From contig NZ_BCVA01000007.1 in assembly GCF_001591505.1 (NCBI RefSeq), forward strand, positions 62,001 to 126,000: a stretch of 64,000 bases of DNA. Reading direction: 5' to 3'. The position numbers and the translations under genes were made by a program. This DNA comes from Neobacillus niacini NBRC 15566 (GTDB lineage Bacteria; Bacillota; Bacilli; Bacillales; Cytobacillaceae). Shown one piece after another: positions 26,781 to 36,280 of this stretch (its first letter is position 1; the number at the start of each line of letters is the position of its first letter). The notes under the pieces are model-generated. The model worked only from the letters and a program-made list of their open reading frames with translations, had not been told where the DNA came from and ran no database searches.

Positions 26781-27790
26781 AGATTCCTAGACTGACAGAT
26801 ACAACCTTACGAGATGGCGATCATGCCGTTAGCCATAGTTATACACCTGAACAGGTACGCGCCATTGTAAAAGATTTAGATGAAGCCGGTGTGCCAGTGA
26901 TAGAAGTGAGCCATGGTTCTGGTTTAAACGGGTCGACCATTCAGCAAGGGTTCTCAATTCATTCTGAATATGACTTGATTAAAGTAGCTGTCGAGACCGC
27001 GAAACAAGCTAAAATTGCTTCTTTGTTTGTTCCAGGAATAGGTACGAGCAAAGAACTAAGAGAAGCGGCTGAGCTTGGCATTTCTGTGCTCCGAATTGCC
27101 GTTCATTGTACAGAAGCAGATGTGACGGAGCAGTACTTCCGCTTAGCGAAAGAATTAGGACTTGAAACAGTTGGTTTCCTTATGATGTCTCATACGCAGC
27201 CTGCCAGTGTCCTTGTGGAGCAGGCAAAGCTAATGGAATCATATGGTGCTGATTGTGTGTATGTAGTGGATTCTGCAGGTGCCCTTGTTCAAAGCGGCGT
27301 TCGTGAAAGAGTGTCCGCCTTAAAAGAAGCCTTGTCCATTCAAGTTGGTTTCCATGCTCATAATAACCTAGGATTGGCCATCGGCAATACGATAACCGCA
27401 CTTGAAGCGGGTGCCGATCAAATTGACGGAACGCTAAGAGGACTAGGGGCGGGAGCTGGAAATGCACCAACTGAAGTTCTTGTTGCAGTGCTAAATAAAA
27501 TGAACATCGAAACAGGAATCAACTTAGCGATATTAATGGATGCTGCAGAGGAAAAGGTCGCGCCACTCATGCAGTCTCCAATCGTGATTGATCGCGGCAA
27601 CCTATCAAGCGGCTATGCCGGAGTTTATAACAGCTTTTTATTACATGTGAAACACGCCGCGGAAAAGTTCGGAGTCGGGGTATCCGAAATTATGGAAGAG
27701 CTTGGTAAAAGGCAAACCGTTGCTGGCCAAGAGGACTGGATTTTAGATGTTGCGGTTGAACTAGCAGAGAAAAAAGGGATAACAGTCTAG
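26777..27790 (+). CDS. dmpG: 4-hydroxy-2-oxovalerate aldolase
   Basis: A 337-residue DmpG/MhpE-type class II aldolase giving pyruvate and acetaldehyde. TIM-barrel N-terminus with the metal and substrate signature [29 protein letters not shown] carries the metal-binding histidines; [19 protein letters not shown] follows, then a C-terminal communication domain that docks to the dehydrogenase. It overlaps dmpF by ATGA, so the two are translationally coupled. Together they finish the meta-cleavage route. Confidence 0.95.
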   Translation: MKIPRLTDTTLRDGDHAVSHSYTPEQVRAIVKDLDEAGVPVIEVSHGSGLNGSTIQQGFSIHSEYDLIKVAVETAKQAKIASLFVPGIGTSKELREAAELGISVLRIAVHCTEADVTEQYFRLAKELGLETVGFLMMSHTQPASVLVEQAKLMESYGADCVYVVDSAGALVQSGVRERVSALKEALSIQVGFHAHNNLGLAIGNTITALEAGADQIDGTLRGLGAGAGNAPTEVLVAVLNKMNIETGINLAILMDAAEEKVAPLMQSPIVIDRGNLSSGYAGVYNSFLLHVKHAAEKFGVGVSEIMEELGKRQTVAGQEDWILDVAVELAEKKGITV

Positions 27791-27813
27791 TACCAGGTAA
27801 GGAGGGAACAGGT

Positions 27814-28593
27814 GTGACAATCATTCAAGAAGCAGCCACTCGTCTTTTGGAAGCGGAGGAAACAAAGCAGGTGATCGAGCCGTTAACGATTTCCTATCCA
27901 GGAATTACTGTTGATGAAGCCTATTATACCCAATTAGAGATGATCCGCAGAAAAGTTGCAAATGGAGCGATCATCGTAGGGAAAAAGATTGGCGCGACAA
28001 GCAAAGCGATTCAAAACATGTTTGGTGTCAATCAGCCTGATTACGGTCATTTATTAGCAGATATGATGGTGGTGGAAGGCGAAACGATTTCACTTTCACA
28101 CTATATTCAACCGAAAGTTGAATTTGAGATTGCTTTTATATTGAAAAAGGATTTAAAAGGTCCAAATGTTTCTATCCTGGATGTCGTTGAGGCGACCGAT
28201 TATATCATTCCAGCCATTGAAGTAATTGATAGTAGAATTGAAGATTGGAAGATCAAATTTGAAGACACAGTTGCGGACAATGGATCTTCTGCTAGTGCAA
28301 TGATTGGCGGGAAACCAACAAAGCTAGATGGCTTAGATCTTACTCATATCGGAATGGTCGCTTATCGAAACGGTGTAATGATTGATTCTGGAGCAGGCGC
28401 AGCCGTCCTTGGAAATCCACTTCGTTCAGTCGCATGGCTGGCGAATTCATTGGGTAAGTACGATGTCTCGCTAAAAGCAGGGGAAATTATTCTTTCAGGT
28501 GCTTTAACCAGTGCGATTGAAGTGAAGGAAAATGATACGTTTACGGCGGAGTTTGCTCATATTGGTTCAGTCACGGCGTCCTTTATTAAGTAG
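27814..28593 (+). CDS. 2-oxopent-4-enoate hydratase / 4-oxalocrotonate decarboxylase family, copy 1
   Basis: A 259-residue member of the DmpE/DmpH (FAH-like) family. Marks: GKKIGATSKAIQNMFGV, PKVEFEIAFIL with the metal-binding Glu residues, IIPAIEVIDSRIEDW and ADNGSSASAMIGG. The pathway needs one hydratase (DmpE) and one decarboxylase (DmpH), which form a complex and are homologous to each other; this gene and the one at 28930 fill these two roles, but which is which cannot be settled by eye. GTG start after AAGGAGGG. Confidence 0.88.
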   Translation: MTIIQEAATRLLEAEETKQVIEPLTISYPGITVDEAYYTQLEMIRRKVANGAIIVGKKIGATSKAIQNMFGVNQPDYGHLLADMMVVEGETISLSHYIQPKVEFEIAFILKKDLKGPNVSILDVVEATDYIIPAIEVIDSRIEDWKIKFEDTVADNGSSASAMIGGKPTKLDGLDLTHIGMVAYRNGVMIDSGAGAAVLGNPLRSVAWLANSLGKYDVSLKAGEIILSGALTSAIEVKENDTFTAEFAHIGSVTASFIK

Positions 28594-28929
28594 GCTCGGT
28601 TAAGTTGTCGGTTTTTATGTAGGTAGGAGAATACATAGGCGGAGAATTTCCGTCTAATGTACAAAAGTAAGCTAAAAAAGCAGATATAAGAGGAGTATTC
28701 CGGTTAATGGCTCTATATTAGCCAAAATATAATGATTTCGATTATATAAACGGAAATGCTTCCTTTATTTATAAGGAAATAGAGGTATGTCCAAATTTAG
28801 CCGGAATTCTTCCGTTTATTTTTCAAACACAGTGAAATCAGCATTCATTAATAGAAGAGTCATGAAATAAACTCCGAACCTTGATCAGCGCACGGATCAA
28901 TGAGATATCAAAAGAAACAGGGTGATAAC
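28594..28929. repeat. Intergenic region with dispersed CGGAA-TTCCG elements
   Basis: At least three copies of a short palindromic element: 28639-28656 (GCGGAGAATTTCCGTCTA), 28749-28767 (AACGGAAATGCTTCCTTTA) and 28798-28821 (ending TTCCGTTTATTT), with a partial one near 28696. The same element recurs at 62241-62428. A TTGATC-N8-GATCAA palindrome lies at 28881-28900, 29 bp before the next start. The gap breaks the otherwise tight operon; no terminator was recognised, so read-through is possible. Confidence 0.55.
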
Positions 28930-29721
28930 ATGATTAAAACGGATGTAATCGATCAAATAGCACATGAACTGTTCCAGGCAGAAAAACAGAAAAAAGCAGT
29001 AGGTAAGTTTGTGGACGCCTATCCTGAACTGGATGAAGCCTTAGCTTATCAAATACAAGAACGCTTAGTCGATATGAAATGTAAAGAAGAAAACACAAAA
29101 AGAATCGGCTGGAAACTAGGATTAACGAGTAAAGCGAAACAAGAGATGATGGGTGTTCACGAGCCATCATATGGGGTTTTGCTTGAAAGCATGCAGTTGT
29201 CTGAAGGAGAAAAAATTTCTCTCTCCCCATTCATCCATGCGAAGCTGGAGCCGGAAATTGCCTTTATTTTTAATAAAGAATTGAAAGGTCCGCATGTAAC
29301 CGTAGCGGATGTCCTTCATGCAACACAATATATTGCGCCTGCCGTTGAGATCATTGACAGCCGCTTTTATGGGTTCAGCTTTACCTTGCCAGATGCGGTG
29401 GCAGATAACTCATCTTCTTCCCGCTTTATTATCGGTGAAAGATTCTATTCACCGCAGGATTTCGATTTGAAATTGATGGGTATGGTATTTAAACAAAACG
29501 GAGAAGTGGTTGCGACAGGTGCCGGTGCAGCGGTAATGGGCCACCCAGCGAGAGCGATAGCTTGGTTAGCTAACCGGTTGTATAAAGTGGGTCAAAGTAT
29601 TCAGCCAGGAGAAGTCGTGTTAAGCGGCTCCTTATCAGCAGCAATTAAAATCGAAGCAGGTGACCATTTCACAGCCGGCTTTGATGGCCTAGGTAGTGTT
29701 GAGGCAGTATTCACGGAATAA
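28930..29721 (+). CDS. 2-oxopent-4-enoate hydratase / 4-oxalocrotonate decarboxylase family, copy 2
   Basis: A 263-residue homologue of the protein at 27814: GWKLGLTSKAKQEMMGVHEP, HAKLEPEIAFIFNKEL, IAPAVEIIDSRFYGF, ADNSSSSRFIIG. Start at ATG 28930 after AGGGTGATA; an upstream in-frame ATG (28900) would add ten unlike residues. With the tautomerase and dehydrogenase next to it, it could be the decarboxylase of the 4-oxalocrotonate branch, leaving the first copy as hydratase, but the reverse is equally possible. Confidence 0.88.
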   Translation: MIKTDVIDQIAHELFQAEKQKKAVGKFVDAYPELDEALAYQIQERLVDMKCKEENTKRIGWKLGLTSKAKQEMMGVHEPSYGVLLESMQLSEGEKISLSPFIHAKLEPEIAFIFNKELKGPHVTVADVLHATQYIAPAVEIIDSRFYGFSFTLPDAVADNSSSSRFIIGERFYSPQDFDLKLMGMVFKQNGEVVATGAGAAVMGHPARAIAWLANRLYKVGQSIQPGEVVLSGSLSAAIKIEAGDHFTAGFDGLGSVEAVFTE

Positions 29722-29748
29722 AGTTGCAAAGTGAAGGGAGAGGTTACA

Positions 29749-29949
29749 ATGCCATTTATTCAAGTTAATATTCTTAAGGGTAGATCACCTGAAAAAAAAG
29801 AACGATTAATTCGAGAAATGACCGATTTAGTATCAGAGGTGCTAGATGCTCCGGTCCAAAGTGTTCGCGTCATGATAAATGAATTAGATCCAGAACATTG
29901 GGGCATTGCAGGCGAATCAGTTAAAAAGAGAAATGAGGTTTCAAAATGA
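29749..29949 (+). CDS. dmpI: 4-oxalocrotonate tautomerase
   Basis: A 66-residue tautomerase. After removal of Met the chain starts with the catalytic Pro1, and Arg11 (LKGRSPEKK) and Arg39 (SVRVMIN) fall at exactly the positions used by 4-OT; Trp50 stands near the active-site Phe50 of the reference enzyme. The start is ATG 29749 after GGAGAGG; the upstream start at 29731 would bury Pro1 and is wrong. It isomerises 2-hydroxymuconate to 2-oxo-3-hexenedioate. It overlaps the next gene by 4 bp. Confidence 0.93.
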   Translation: MPFIQVNILKGRSPEKKERLIREMTDLVSEVLDAPVQSVRVMINELDPEHWGIAGESVKKRNEVSK

Positions 29950-31418
29950 CAAACGTACAGACTGGTGTCAGAGAAGTTGGTCTTTATATAAACGGGGATT
30001 ATATAAAAGCTAGCAACGGTGCTACTTTTGAAGTGAAAAATCCAGCGACACAGGAGGTAATTGCGAAAGTCAGTGAAGCCTCACAAGAAGATGTGAATTA
30101 TGCTTGCCGTGTAGCTCGGGACGCTTTTGAAAATGGCCCGTGGAGAACGATGACGGTAGCTGAGCGTTGTGCAAAGCTTCGTCGTATGGCTGAAATCATC
30201 CTTGAGCGAAAAGAGGAAATCGCTCGCTTAGATGCAACCGATGTCGGAAAACCATATCACTCTGCGGTTCAGCATGAAGTTCCACGTGCAGCCAACAACA
30301 TCAAATTCTTTGCCGACTTCATGGAGCAGCAAGGCGGAGAAGTGTACCCAATGGAAGAGGCATATTTAAACTATACTCGCTATGAACCAGTAGGAGTCGC
30401 TGCACTGATTACCCCTTGGAATGTTCCTTTTATGCTAACCACTTGGAAACTTGGTCCTTGTCTGGCTGCAGGAAACACAGCTGTGATTAAACCAGCTGAA
30501 ATGACTCCGCTTTCTGTGTCGCTTCTCGGAGAAATTGCAAAAGAAGCTGGAATTCCAGACGGTGTTGTCAATGTCGTTCATGGTCTAGGCGGAGTCGTTG
30601 GAACTGCTCTTACAACCCATCCTGAAGTAGATCTTGTTTCCTTCACGGGTTCGACGGCTACAGGAAAACGAATTATGAAAAACGGTGCCGACACGTTAAA
30701 GAAGGTTTCGTTTGAATTAGGTGGAAAAGCAGCGAATATTGTGTTCGAGGATGCCGATCTTGATAAAGCGATTCCTGTATCGATTCATGCAGCGTTCATG
30801 AATTCTGGTCAAATCTGTCTCGCTGGATCAAGAATCTTAGTGCAAAGAACGATTTTAGATGAGTTCCTTAAGAGATTTAAGAAAGCGGCAATGGAACTAA
30901 AAGTCGGCGATCCACAAGATTCGGAAACCAAAATGGGTCCGGTTGTGAGTGAAGAGCATTATAATAAGGTCACTAGTTATCTAGAGATTGCCAAAGAAGA
31001 GAATGCAACATTAATTTGTGGTGGAAAACGTCCAGAGTTACCTGAGTATTTGCAAAATGGATATTATTTAGAGCCTACTGTCTATCTGACTGAAGATTCG
31101 AAGTCGCGAATTTGCCAGGAAGAAATCTTTGGCCCAATCGTGACCATTATACCATTTGATACCGAAGAAGACGCCCTTCGCATTGCCAATGATACAGATT
31201 ACGGATTGAACGGTGTCGTTTGGACAGAAAATCTCCAGCGTGCTCATCGGATTTCACATTCTGTACGTGCAGGTACCATTTGGGTGAACTGCTGGTTTGT
31301 TCGTGATCTACGTGCTCCATTCGGCGGCTTCAAAAAGAGTGGAGTTGGACGTGAAGGCGGTCACCACAGTTTGGAATTTTTCACAGAAGCGAAAAATATT
31401 TGTATCGCTTTGAAATAG
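29946..31418 (+). CDS. 2-hydroxymuconate semialdehyde dehydrogenase (ALDH family)
   Basis: A 490-residue NAD-dependent aldehyde dehydrogenase of the DmpC/XylG/HpaE group. Marks: PWNVPFMLTTWKLGPCLAAG, the NAD loop SFTGSTATGKRI, catalytic Glu in FELGGKAANIV and catalytic Cys in MNSGQICLAGSRI, then CQEEIFGPIV and the C-terminal FGGFKKSGVGREGG. It oxidises the ring-cleavage semialdehyde to 2-hydroxymuconate, the entry to the tautomerase/decarboxylase branch. No DmpD-type semialdehyde hydrolase is present, so all flux goes this way. Last gene of the operon, followed by a terminator. Confidence 0.92.
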   Translation: MTNVQTGVREVGLYINGDYIKASNGATFEVKNPATQEVIAKVSEASQEDVNYACRVARDAFENGPWRTMTVAERCAKLRRMAEIILERKEEIARLDATDVGKPYHSAVQHEVPRAANNIKFFADFMEQQGGEVYPMEEAYLNYTRYEPVGVAALITPWNVPFMLTTWKLGPCLAAGNTAVIKPAEMTPLSVSLLGEIAKEAGIPDGVVNVVHGLGGVVGTALTTHPEVDLVSFTGSTATGKRIMKNGADTLKKVSFELGGKAANIVFEDADLDKAIPVSIHAAFMNSGQICLAGSRILVQRTILDEFLKRFKKAAMELKVGDPQDSETKMGPVVSEEHYNKVTSYLEIAKEENATLICGGKRPELPEYLQNGYYLEPTVYLTEDSKSRICQEEIFGPIVTIIPFDTEEDALRIANDTDYGLNGVVWTENLQRAHRISHSVRAGTIWVNCWFVRDLRAPFGGFKKSGVGREGGHHSLEFFTEAKNICIALK

Positions 31419-31457
31419 CGATCGATTACTGCTATGATATGGAAAAAGCATAGAGGG

Positions 31458-31497
31458 AAAGGCTCATTGTTTCATATAGAACTATGAGCCTTTTCTA
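31458..31497 (+). terminator. Terminator after the aromatic operon
   Basis: AAAGGCTCAT / ATGAGCCTTT perfect 10-bp stem, then T-rich. Confidence 0.88.
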
Positions 31498-31660
31498 GTT
31501 ATCTATTTAGGTGCAGTGTTTATAGCCATTGTTACAAGAAGAACCATAGGGAAAAAGGTGTAATTTTTGAAAAAGTTAACATAATAATATTATGTTAATG
31601 AAATGTAGAAAGTTTTAGGTCTATCTTTTAATTAAATATTTGTGAGCGAATGAAATAAAA

Positions 31661-31704
31661 GAGTCAGAAACCATCAAAAAAATAGGATGGCTTCTGACTC
31701 TTTT
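31661..31704. terminator. Second terminator-like hairpin
   Basis: GAGTCAGAAACCATC pairs with GATGGCTTCTGACTC (one mismatch) and is followed by TTTT; A-rich on the left, so it may act in both directions. Confidence 0.8.
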
Positions 31705-31717
31705 CCTTTTGACTATC

Positions 31718-31795
31718 CATTCTACAAGGCTTATATCGTTTTACATATTCAGGTCAGCATAGACAAACGGTGCGGGACAGGAACAAATGTGAAAT
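31718..31795 (+). pseudogene. Fragment of a DUF3291 gene
   Basis: Reads QGLYRFTYSGQHRQTVRDRN in one frame, matching QGLYRFTYSGQHRQALRDRN of the intact DUF3291 gene at 54647 (nucleotides about 85% alike over 66 bp). No start, and the frame leaves the homology after RNK. Framed by two terminator hairpins. It and the intact copy, in the same orientation, bracket the sigma-54 block. Confidence 0.8.
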
Positions 31796-31823
31796 AGAGT
31801 CTTTCTAAATATTTCAATCTTTA

Positions 31824-31857
31824 GGAGTTCCAAATTTGGATCTCCTATTTTTTTACT
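31824..31857 (+). terminator. Terminator downstream of the DUF3291 remnant
   Basis: AGGAG(TT)CCAAATTTGG(AT)CTCCT hairpin followed by ATTTTTTT. Confidence 0.8.
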
Positions 31858-31914
31858 AAGTCCCAACTGACCCGACTAGGAAGAGAGCAAGGTGTTCACT
31901 AGTGTTAAAAAAAG

Positions 31915-31952
31915 TGTTTCATCCAATGTAATAATGAAACAAATATGAAACA
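31915..31952. promoter_or_regulatory. Upstream activator sites for the sigma-54 promoter at 32068
   Basis: TGTTTCAT (31915-31922), ATGAAACA (31934-31941) and ATGAAACA (31945-31952): an inverted pair plus a direct copy, about 120-150 bp upstream of the promoter. The same half-site occurs before the other three sigma-54 promoters. Confidence 0.75.
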
Positions 31953-32067
31953 AAAAAACATTGTACTAATAAATATATTGATTACAAATAGTAGAATTGT
32001 CTGTTAATTTAATGAATATTCCCAATTATGTGATAGATCCATCCGAATAGCTTCTCATTTGTAAGGG

Positions 32068-32084
32068 TTGGCATGAAATTTGCA
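32068..32084 (+). promoter_or_regulatory. Sigma-54 (-24/-12) promoter P1
   Basis: TTGGCATGAAATTTGCA fits YTGGCAYRNNNTTGCW, with GG and GC 12 bp apart. The predicted start near 32095 leaves a leader of about 215 nt before hyuA. That leader contains a 26-codon TTG-initiated frame (32138-32218) after AAGGAG, possibly just chance. Confidence 0.85.
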
Positions 32085-32309
32085 ATAGATATAGTGTGGT
32101 AACATTTTATTTGGTAGAAGAAGGAGAAAAGGAAATATTGCCGAATCCTAAAAACAACTATTCTTTCATTAGAGCGGGAATAATAGTTTACTTAATTCGG
32201 AAGTATAACGATGAATAAATGGATGAATGGCAAGCCTATCTCCTTTAATGATAAAAGTAGGATGTTTACCCATCTGATAAATTGCTAGATTTACAAGGAG
32301 GAGAATGAT

Positions 32310-34427
32310 ATGAAAATTGGTGTTGATGTAGGAGGTACCTTTACAGATTTAATTTTGGTTGATCCACAAGGTGGAAAATCGATTGTACATAAAGTGCCCT
32401 CGACTCCAAAAGACCCATCTGAAGCAGTAATTCAAGGTGTCTTTGAACTATGTGAAATGGCAAATATCCATCCTGGACAAATCGAGCAATTTTTCCACGG
32501 AACAACCGTAGCTACTAATATCGTTTTAGAGCATAATGGCGCTAGTGTGGGAATGGTAACAACCGAGGGGTTCCGTGATGTGTTACATATCGCGAGGCAC
32601 AAACGTCCCTACAATTTTTCTCTATATCAAGATCTCCCTTGGCAAAAATACCCTCTGGTAAAAAGACGGAATCGTTTGGTCGTTTCTGAACGGATCACAG
32701 CAGACGGTGATGTATTGATTCCTCTTGATGAAGAAAAAACAAGAGAACACATCCGAAAATTAAAAGAGGCAAAAGTCGATGCGATTGCCGTGTGTTTCTT
32801 GTTCTCTTTTAAAAATCCTCAGCATGAAAATCGTGTGAAGGAAATCATCTTAGAAGAATATCCTGATGTATTCCTCTCAATTAGCAATGAAGTTTTACCT
32901 CAATACAGGGAGTATGAACGGTTTAGTACAGTGGCATTAAATGCGTTTATCGGACCTAAAACAAGCAAATATATTAAAAAACTTAAAAAGAACCTCGAGG
33001 ATATGGGAGTAAAGTCAGAACTGCACCTCATGCAATCAAATGGCGGGATTGCAACCTCAGAAATGGCTGCAGAAAAACCAATCAATTTACTTTTATCGGG
33101 GCCGGTTGCTGGTTTGATTGGTGGAATTAAAGCAGCACAAAACGCTGGTTTTAAAAATGTCATTACTTTGGATATTGGGGGTACATCCGCAGATATTGGT
33201 GTCGCACCAGGTGGAGAAATGAGGATGCGTCATTTATTGGATACAAGAATTGGCCAATATAATGCCATGATTCCAATGGTAGATATCGATACGATTGGGG
33301 CTGGCGGCGGTTCCATTGCCTATGTGGATGAGGGTGGAATTTTCCGTGTAGGTCCGCAAAGCGCAGGCGCCGACCCAGGACCAGCTTGTTATAATCGAGG
33401 AGGAATGCTGCCAACATCAACAGATGCAAATGTTTTATTAGGCAGAATTCAAGGGGAAAACAGATTAGCTGGAAGTATGGAATTAAAGCCGGAGCTATCC
33501 GAAAAGGCCTACCAAGAACATATAGCAGAAAAATTAAACATGGATGTACGGGAGGCCGCTGCCGGTGCTTTAAAAATTATGACTCATAACATGGTAAATG
33601 CCATTGAAATGAATAGTGTAAGAAAGGGCTATGACCCGCGTGAATTTACACTGGTAGCAGCAGGTGGTGCCGGTCCTTTGTTTGCATGTGATATTGCAGA
33701 AGAGTTAAATATTCCTTATGTTGTTGTTCCGCCATTCCCTGGGATTACGGCAGCAATTGGTCTGCTTGGTACGGACATTACCTATGAAAGTGTGTCTACA
33801 GTATGGAGTTCATTAAAAACCGGAAGCATCCAAAAGCTTCGTGAAGAGTTTGCTAAACTTGAACAACAAGCAATTGCCTCTTTAAAAGCAGATGGAATTA
33901 GTGATGATAAGATTATTTTAAAAAGAGTATGTGATTGCCGTTATGAAGGTCAAGGATATGAATTGCGTGTAGATGCACCTGCAGGTGAGATGAATGAAGC
34001 TTGGGCAGAAGAAGTAAAAAATGCCTTTCATGCCGTACATGAGAGAGAATATGCGAGCAAATTTGAAGACCAAGAAGTCATTGCCATTAATATCCGTCTG
34101 ATTGGTGTAGGTGTGGTGACAGATGAAAGCAGCTTAGCGCCGCAGCCGGAGGCTTTGAAATTCAATCCAGCTAATGGGAAGAAGGGATTTGTCTGCTTTT
34201 GGGTAAATGATAGATTAGAAGAAGTAGAAACCTCCTTTTACCATCGCTCAGACATTCCTTATGGCACTCAATTAATAGGCCCAGCCATTATCCAGCAAAA
34301 AGATAGTACGACGGTCATTCCTCCACTATGTAAAGCTATTTTTGATGAGTATGGCAATATCGTTATAGATATGAAAGAAAAGAATGCTAGTAAAAATCAA
34401 AAACTCGTTGCCACAGTTTCGGAGTAA
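32310..34427 (+). CDS. hyuA: ATP-dependent hydantoinase/oxoprolinase subunit A, copy 1
   Basis: A 705-residue HyuA-type subunit, the ATP-binding partner of HyuB. It has the ASKHA fold: phosphate-1 motif GVDVGGTFTDLILVD, HGTTVATN, GFRDVLHIARHKRPYN, phosphate-2 motif LDIGGTSADIGV, GAGGGSIAYVD and GPACYNRGG. The family covers N-methylhydantoinase, 5-oxoprolinase, caprolactamase and the acetone/acetophenone carboxylases, so the reaction is ATP-driven opening of a cyclic amide or carboxylation of a ketone. An amidase downstream favours ring opening. First gene after P1; RBS AAGGAGGAG. The HyuB partner follows after 52 bp. Confidence 0.9.
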   Translation: MKIGVDVGGTFTDLILVDPQGGKSIVHKVPSTPKDPSEAVIQGVFELCEMANIHPGQIEQFFHGTTVATNIVLEHNGASVGMVTTEGFRDVLHIARHKRPYNFSLYQDLPWQKYPLVKRRNRLVVSERITADGDVLIPLDEEKTREHIRKLKEAKVDAIAVCFLFSFKNPQHENRVKEIILEEYPDVFLSISNEVLPQYREYERFSTVALNAFIGPKTSKYIKKLKKNLEDMGVKSELHLMQSNGGIATSEMAAEKPINLLLSGPVAGLIGGIKAAQNAGFKNVITLDIGGTSADIGVAPGGEMRMRHLLDTRIGQYNAMIPMVDIDTIGAGGGSIAYVDEGGIFRVGPQSAGADPGPACYNRGGMLPTSTDANVLLGRIQGENRLAGSMELKPELSEKAYQEHIAEKLNMDVREAAAGALKIMTHNMVNAIEMNSVRKGYDPREFTLVAAGGAGPLFACDIAEELNIPYVVVPPFPGITAAIGLLGTDITYESVSTVWSSLKTGSIQKLREEFAKLEQQAIASLKADGISDDKIILKRVCDCRYEGQGYELRVDAPAGEMNEAWAEEVKNAFHAVHEREYASKFEDQEVIAINIRLIGVGVVTDESSLAPQPEALKFNPANGKKGFVCFWVNDRLEEVETSFYHRSDIPYGTQLIGPAIIQQKDSTTVIPPLCKAIFDEYGNIVIDMKEKNASKNQKLVATVSE

Positions 34428-34479
34428 GGGAAAACATATGGACTGAAATGATAGATTTTGGTGAAAGGGGTTACATTTA

Positions 34480-36258
34480 ATGGGGAAATTACATGAAAAA
34501 AATATCGATCCTGTAACATTAGGAGTTATTGCCGGTTCACTAAATGCGATTGCGAAGGAGATGGCTCTAGTCCTTTATCGAATGGCCTACTCAAGTATTA
34601 TTCGAGAATCTGAGGACTTAGGTGCAGGGTTATTTGATGAAAATGGAAATGAACTTTGTGAAAGTGATTCCTCTCCGATGCATATCGGCTCACTTCCTGG
34701 TTATATCTCAGGAGTTAAACATTTTCTCAAGGATGATATACAAGATGGAGATGTAATTCTTCATAACAATCCATACTATGGCGCATCTCATACACCAGAT
34801 TTAGCGATCATTGTTCCTATTTTCTACAAGGGAGAGCTTGTTGGCTATGCAGCCAATACAGGGCATGTCTTGGATGTTGGAGGAATGTCCCCTGGCTTAA
34901 TGGTGGATGTTGTCGACGTGTTTGCAGAAGGCAAACATTACAATGCCCTTAAACTTTACAATAAGGGTGTGAAAAATGAAGACATCTGGAAGCATGTTCT
35001 AGAGAACGTAAGGACACCTAAAGAAAACAAAGGTGATATTGAGGCTATGATTGCTTCAGCACGCTTAGGAAGAAAAAGATATTTAGAGTTAATTGAACGG
35101 TATGATTTGGAAACGGTAAAAACAGCGGAAAAACGTTGGCTGGATTATTCGGAACAAATGTTAAGAAAAGAAATTGAGAAGCTTCCTGATGGCATTTACA
35201 AAGCCCCTACCGGCTGGTTGGATGATGATGGCCGAAATTACGGTGTTCCGTTAAGGATTGAAACAAGCGTTGAAATCAGAGGCAGTGAAATTATTGTTGA
35301 TTTAACAGGCAGCTCTCCTCAGGTTGAAACAGGCTATAATGTTCCTTTTTCTGGATCAACCTTGCCTGCCATTTATACCATTGTTCGTTCCATTCTCTTA
35401 GATGAGGCAAACTCGGAGGTTTTTGTTCCACAGAATAGTGGGATTTTCCGTCCCATTAAAGTCATTGCCCCTCTTGGGACCATTTTCAATCCAAGATTCC
35501 CAGCTTCTTGCTTTGCTAGGTTTAATCAAATAAACCGATTAGCGGATCAAGTGAATCTGGCATTCTCGCAAATCTTGCCTACCAAAACGACGGCAGGGAA
35601 CTCGGCACATATTCATGCCAATTCCTACGCAGGATTAGATCCAGATTCAGGTTCTTACTGGATTAGCATCGAGATTAATGAGGGGTCATATGGCGGAAGA
35701 TATGGCAAGGACGGTTTAGACGCAGTTGATACATTAGTGGCGAATACGCGTAATAACCCTATTGAAGAATTAGAAATGAGAACACCGATGCGCTGCCATC
35801 GTTATGAGTTAAGAGAGGAAGAACCAGCTTCTGGAAAATGGAGAGGTGGTATTGGAATTGCCAGGGAATGGGAATTCTTTACCAATACTCTCTTTACAGG
35901 TGAAGGTGATCGGCATTATGACCCGCCAAAAGGTGTTCGAGGAGGGCATGATGGTAAAACGGGTTCACTCGGTTTGACTCGAACTAATGAAAAGGAGCAA
36001 AACCTGCATGCAAAGGTCACCAATTTTAAGATAAATGCAGGTGACAGGCTCTTAATCAAGACCCCAAGTGCAGGTGGTTATGGGAATCCATTAGAGCGGA
36101 ACCCGCAAGAAGTAGTAGAAGATGTACTTGATGAGTTTATCAGTAGTAACACAGCTCGAAATGTATATGGTGTTGTCATAGATTCAGAAGGCAAACTTGA
36201 CTTACCGGCAACTCTTGAGTTACGAACCAATTTGGAAAAAGAGAAGGTAATGAATTAA
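34480..36258 (+). CDS. hyuB: ATP-dependent hydantoinase/oxoprolinase subunit B, copy 1
   Basis: A 592-residue HyuB-type catalytic subunit. Marks: DPVTLGVIAGSLNAIAKEMA, SSIIRESEDLGAGLFDE, HNNPYYGASHTPDLAIIVPI with metal-type His/Asp residues, NTGHVLDVGG, EINEGSYGGRYGKDGLDAVD and the C-terminal TPSAGGYGNPLERNP. The family's substrates are hydantoins, 5-oxoproline and other cyclic amides. It works as a complex with the A subunit just upstream. The second HyuB at 42493 shares the architecture but clearly diverges, so the two pairs probably act on different intermediates or stereoisomers. Confidence 0.9.
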   Translation: MGKLHEKNIDPVTLGVIAGSLNAIAKEMALVLYRMAYSSIIRESEDLGAGLFDENGNELCESDSSPMHIGSLPGYISGVKHFLKDDIQDGDVILHNNPYYGASHTPDLAIIVPIFYKGELVGYAANTGHVLDVGGMSPGLMVDVVDVFAEGKHYNALKLYNKGVKNEDIWKHVLENVRTPKENKGDIEAMIASARLGRKRYLELIERYDLETVKTAEKRWLDYSEQMLRKEIEKLPDGIYKAPTGWLDDDGRNYGVPLRIETSVEIRGSEIIVDLTGSSPQVETGYNVPFSGSTLPAIYTIVRSILLDEANSEVFVPQNSGIFRPIKVIAPLGTIFNPRFPASCFARFNQINRLADQVNLAFSQILPTKTTAGNSAHIHANSYAGLDPDSGSYWISIEINEGSYGGRYGKDGLDAVDTLVANTRNNPIEELEMRTPMRCHRYELREEEPASGKWRGGIGIAREWEFFTNTLFTGEGDRHYDPPKGVRGGHDGKTGSLGLTRTNEKEQNLHAKVTNFKINAGDRLLIKTPSAGGYGNPLERNPQEVVEDVLDEFISSNTARNVYGVVIDSEGKLDLPATLELRTNLEKEKVMN

Positions 36259-36280
36259 TTTTAAAAAGGGGTGCTCGTAT

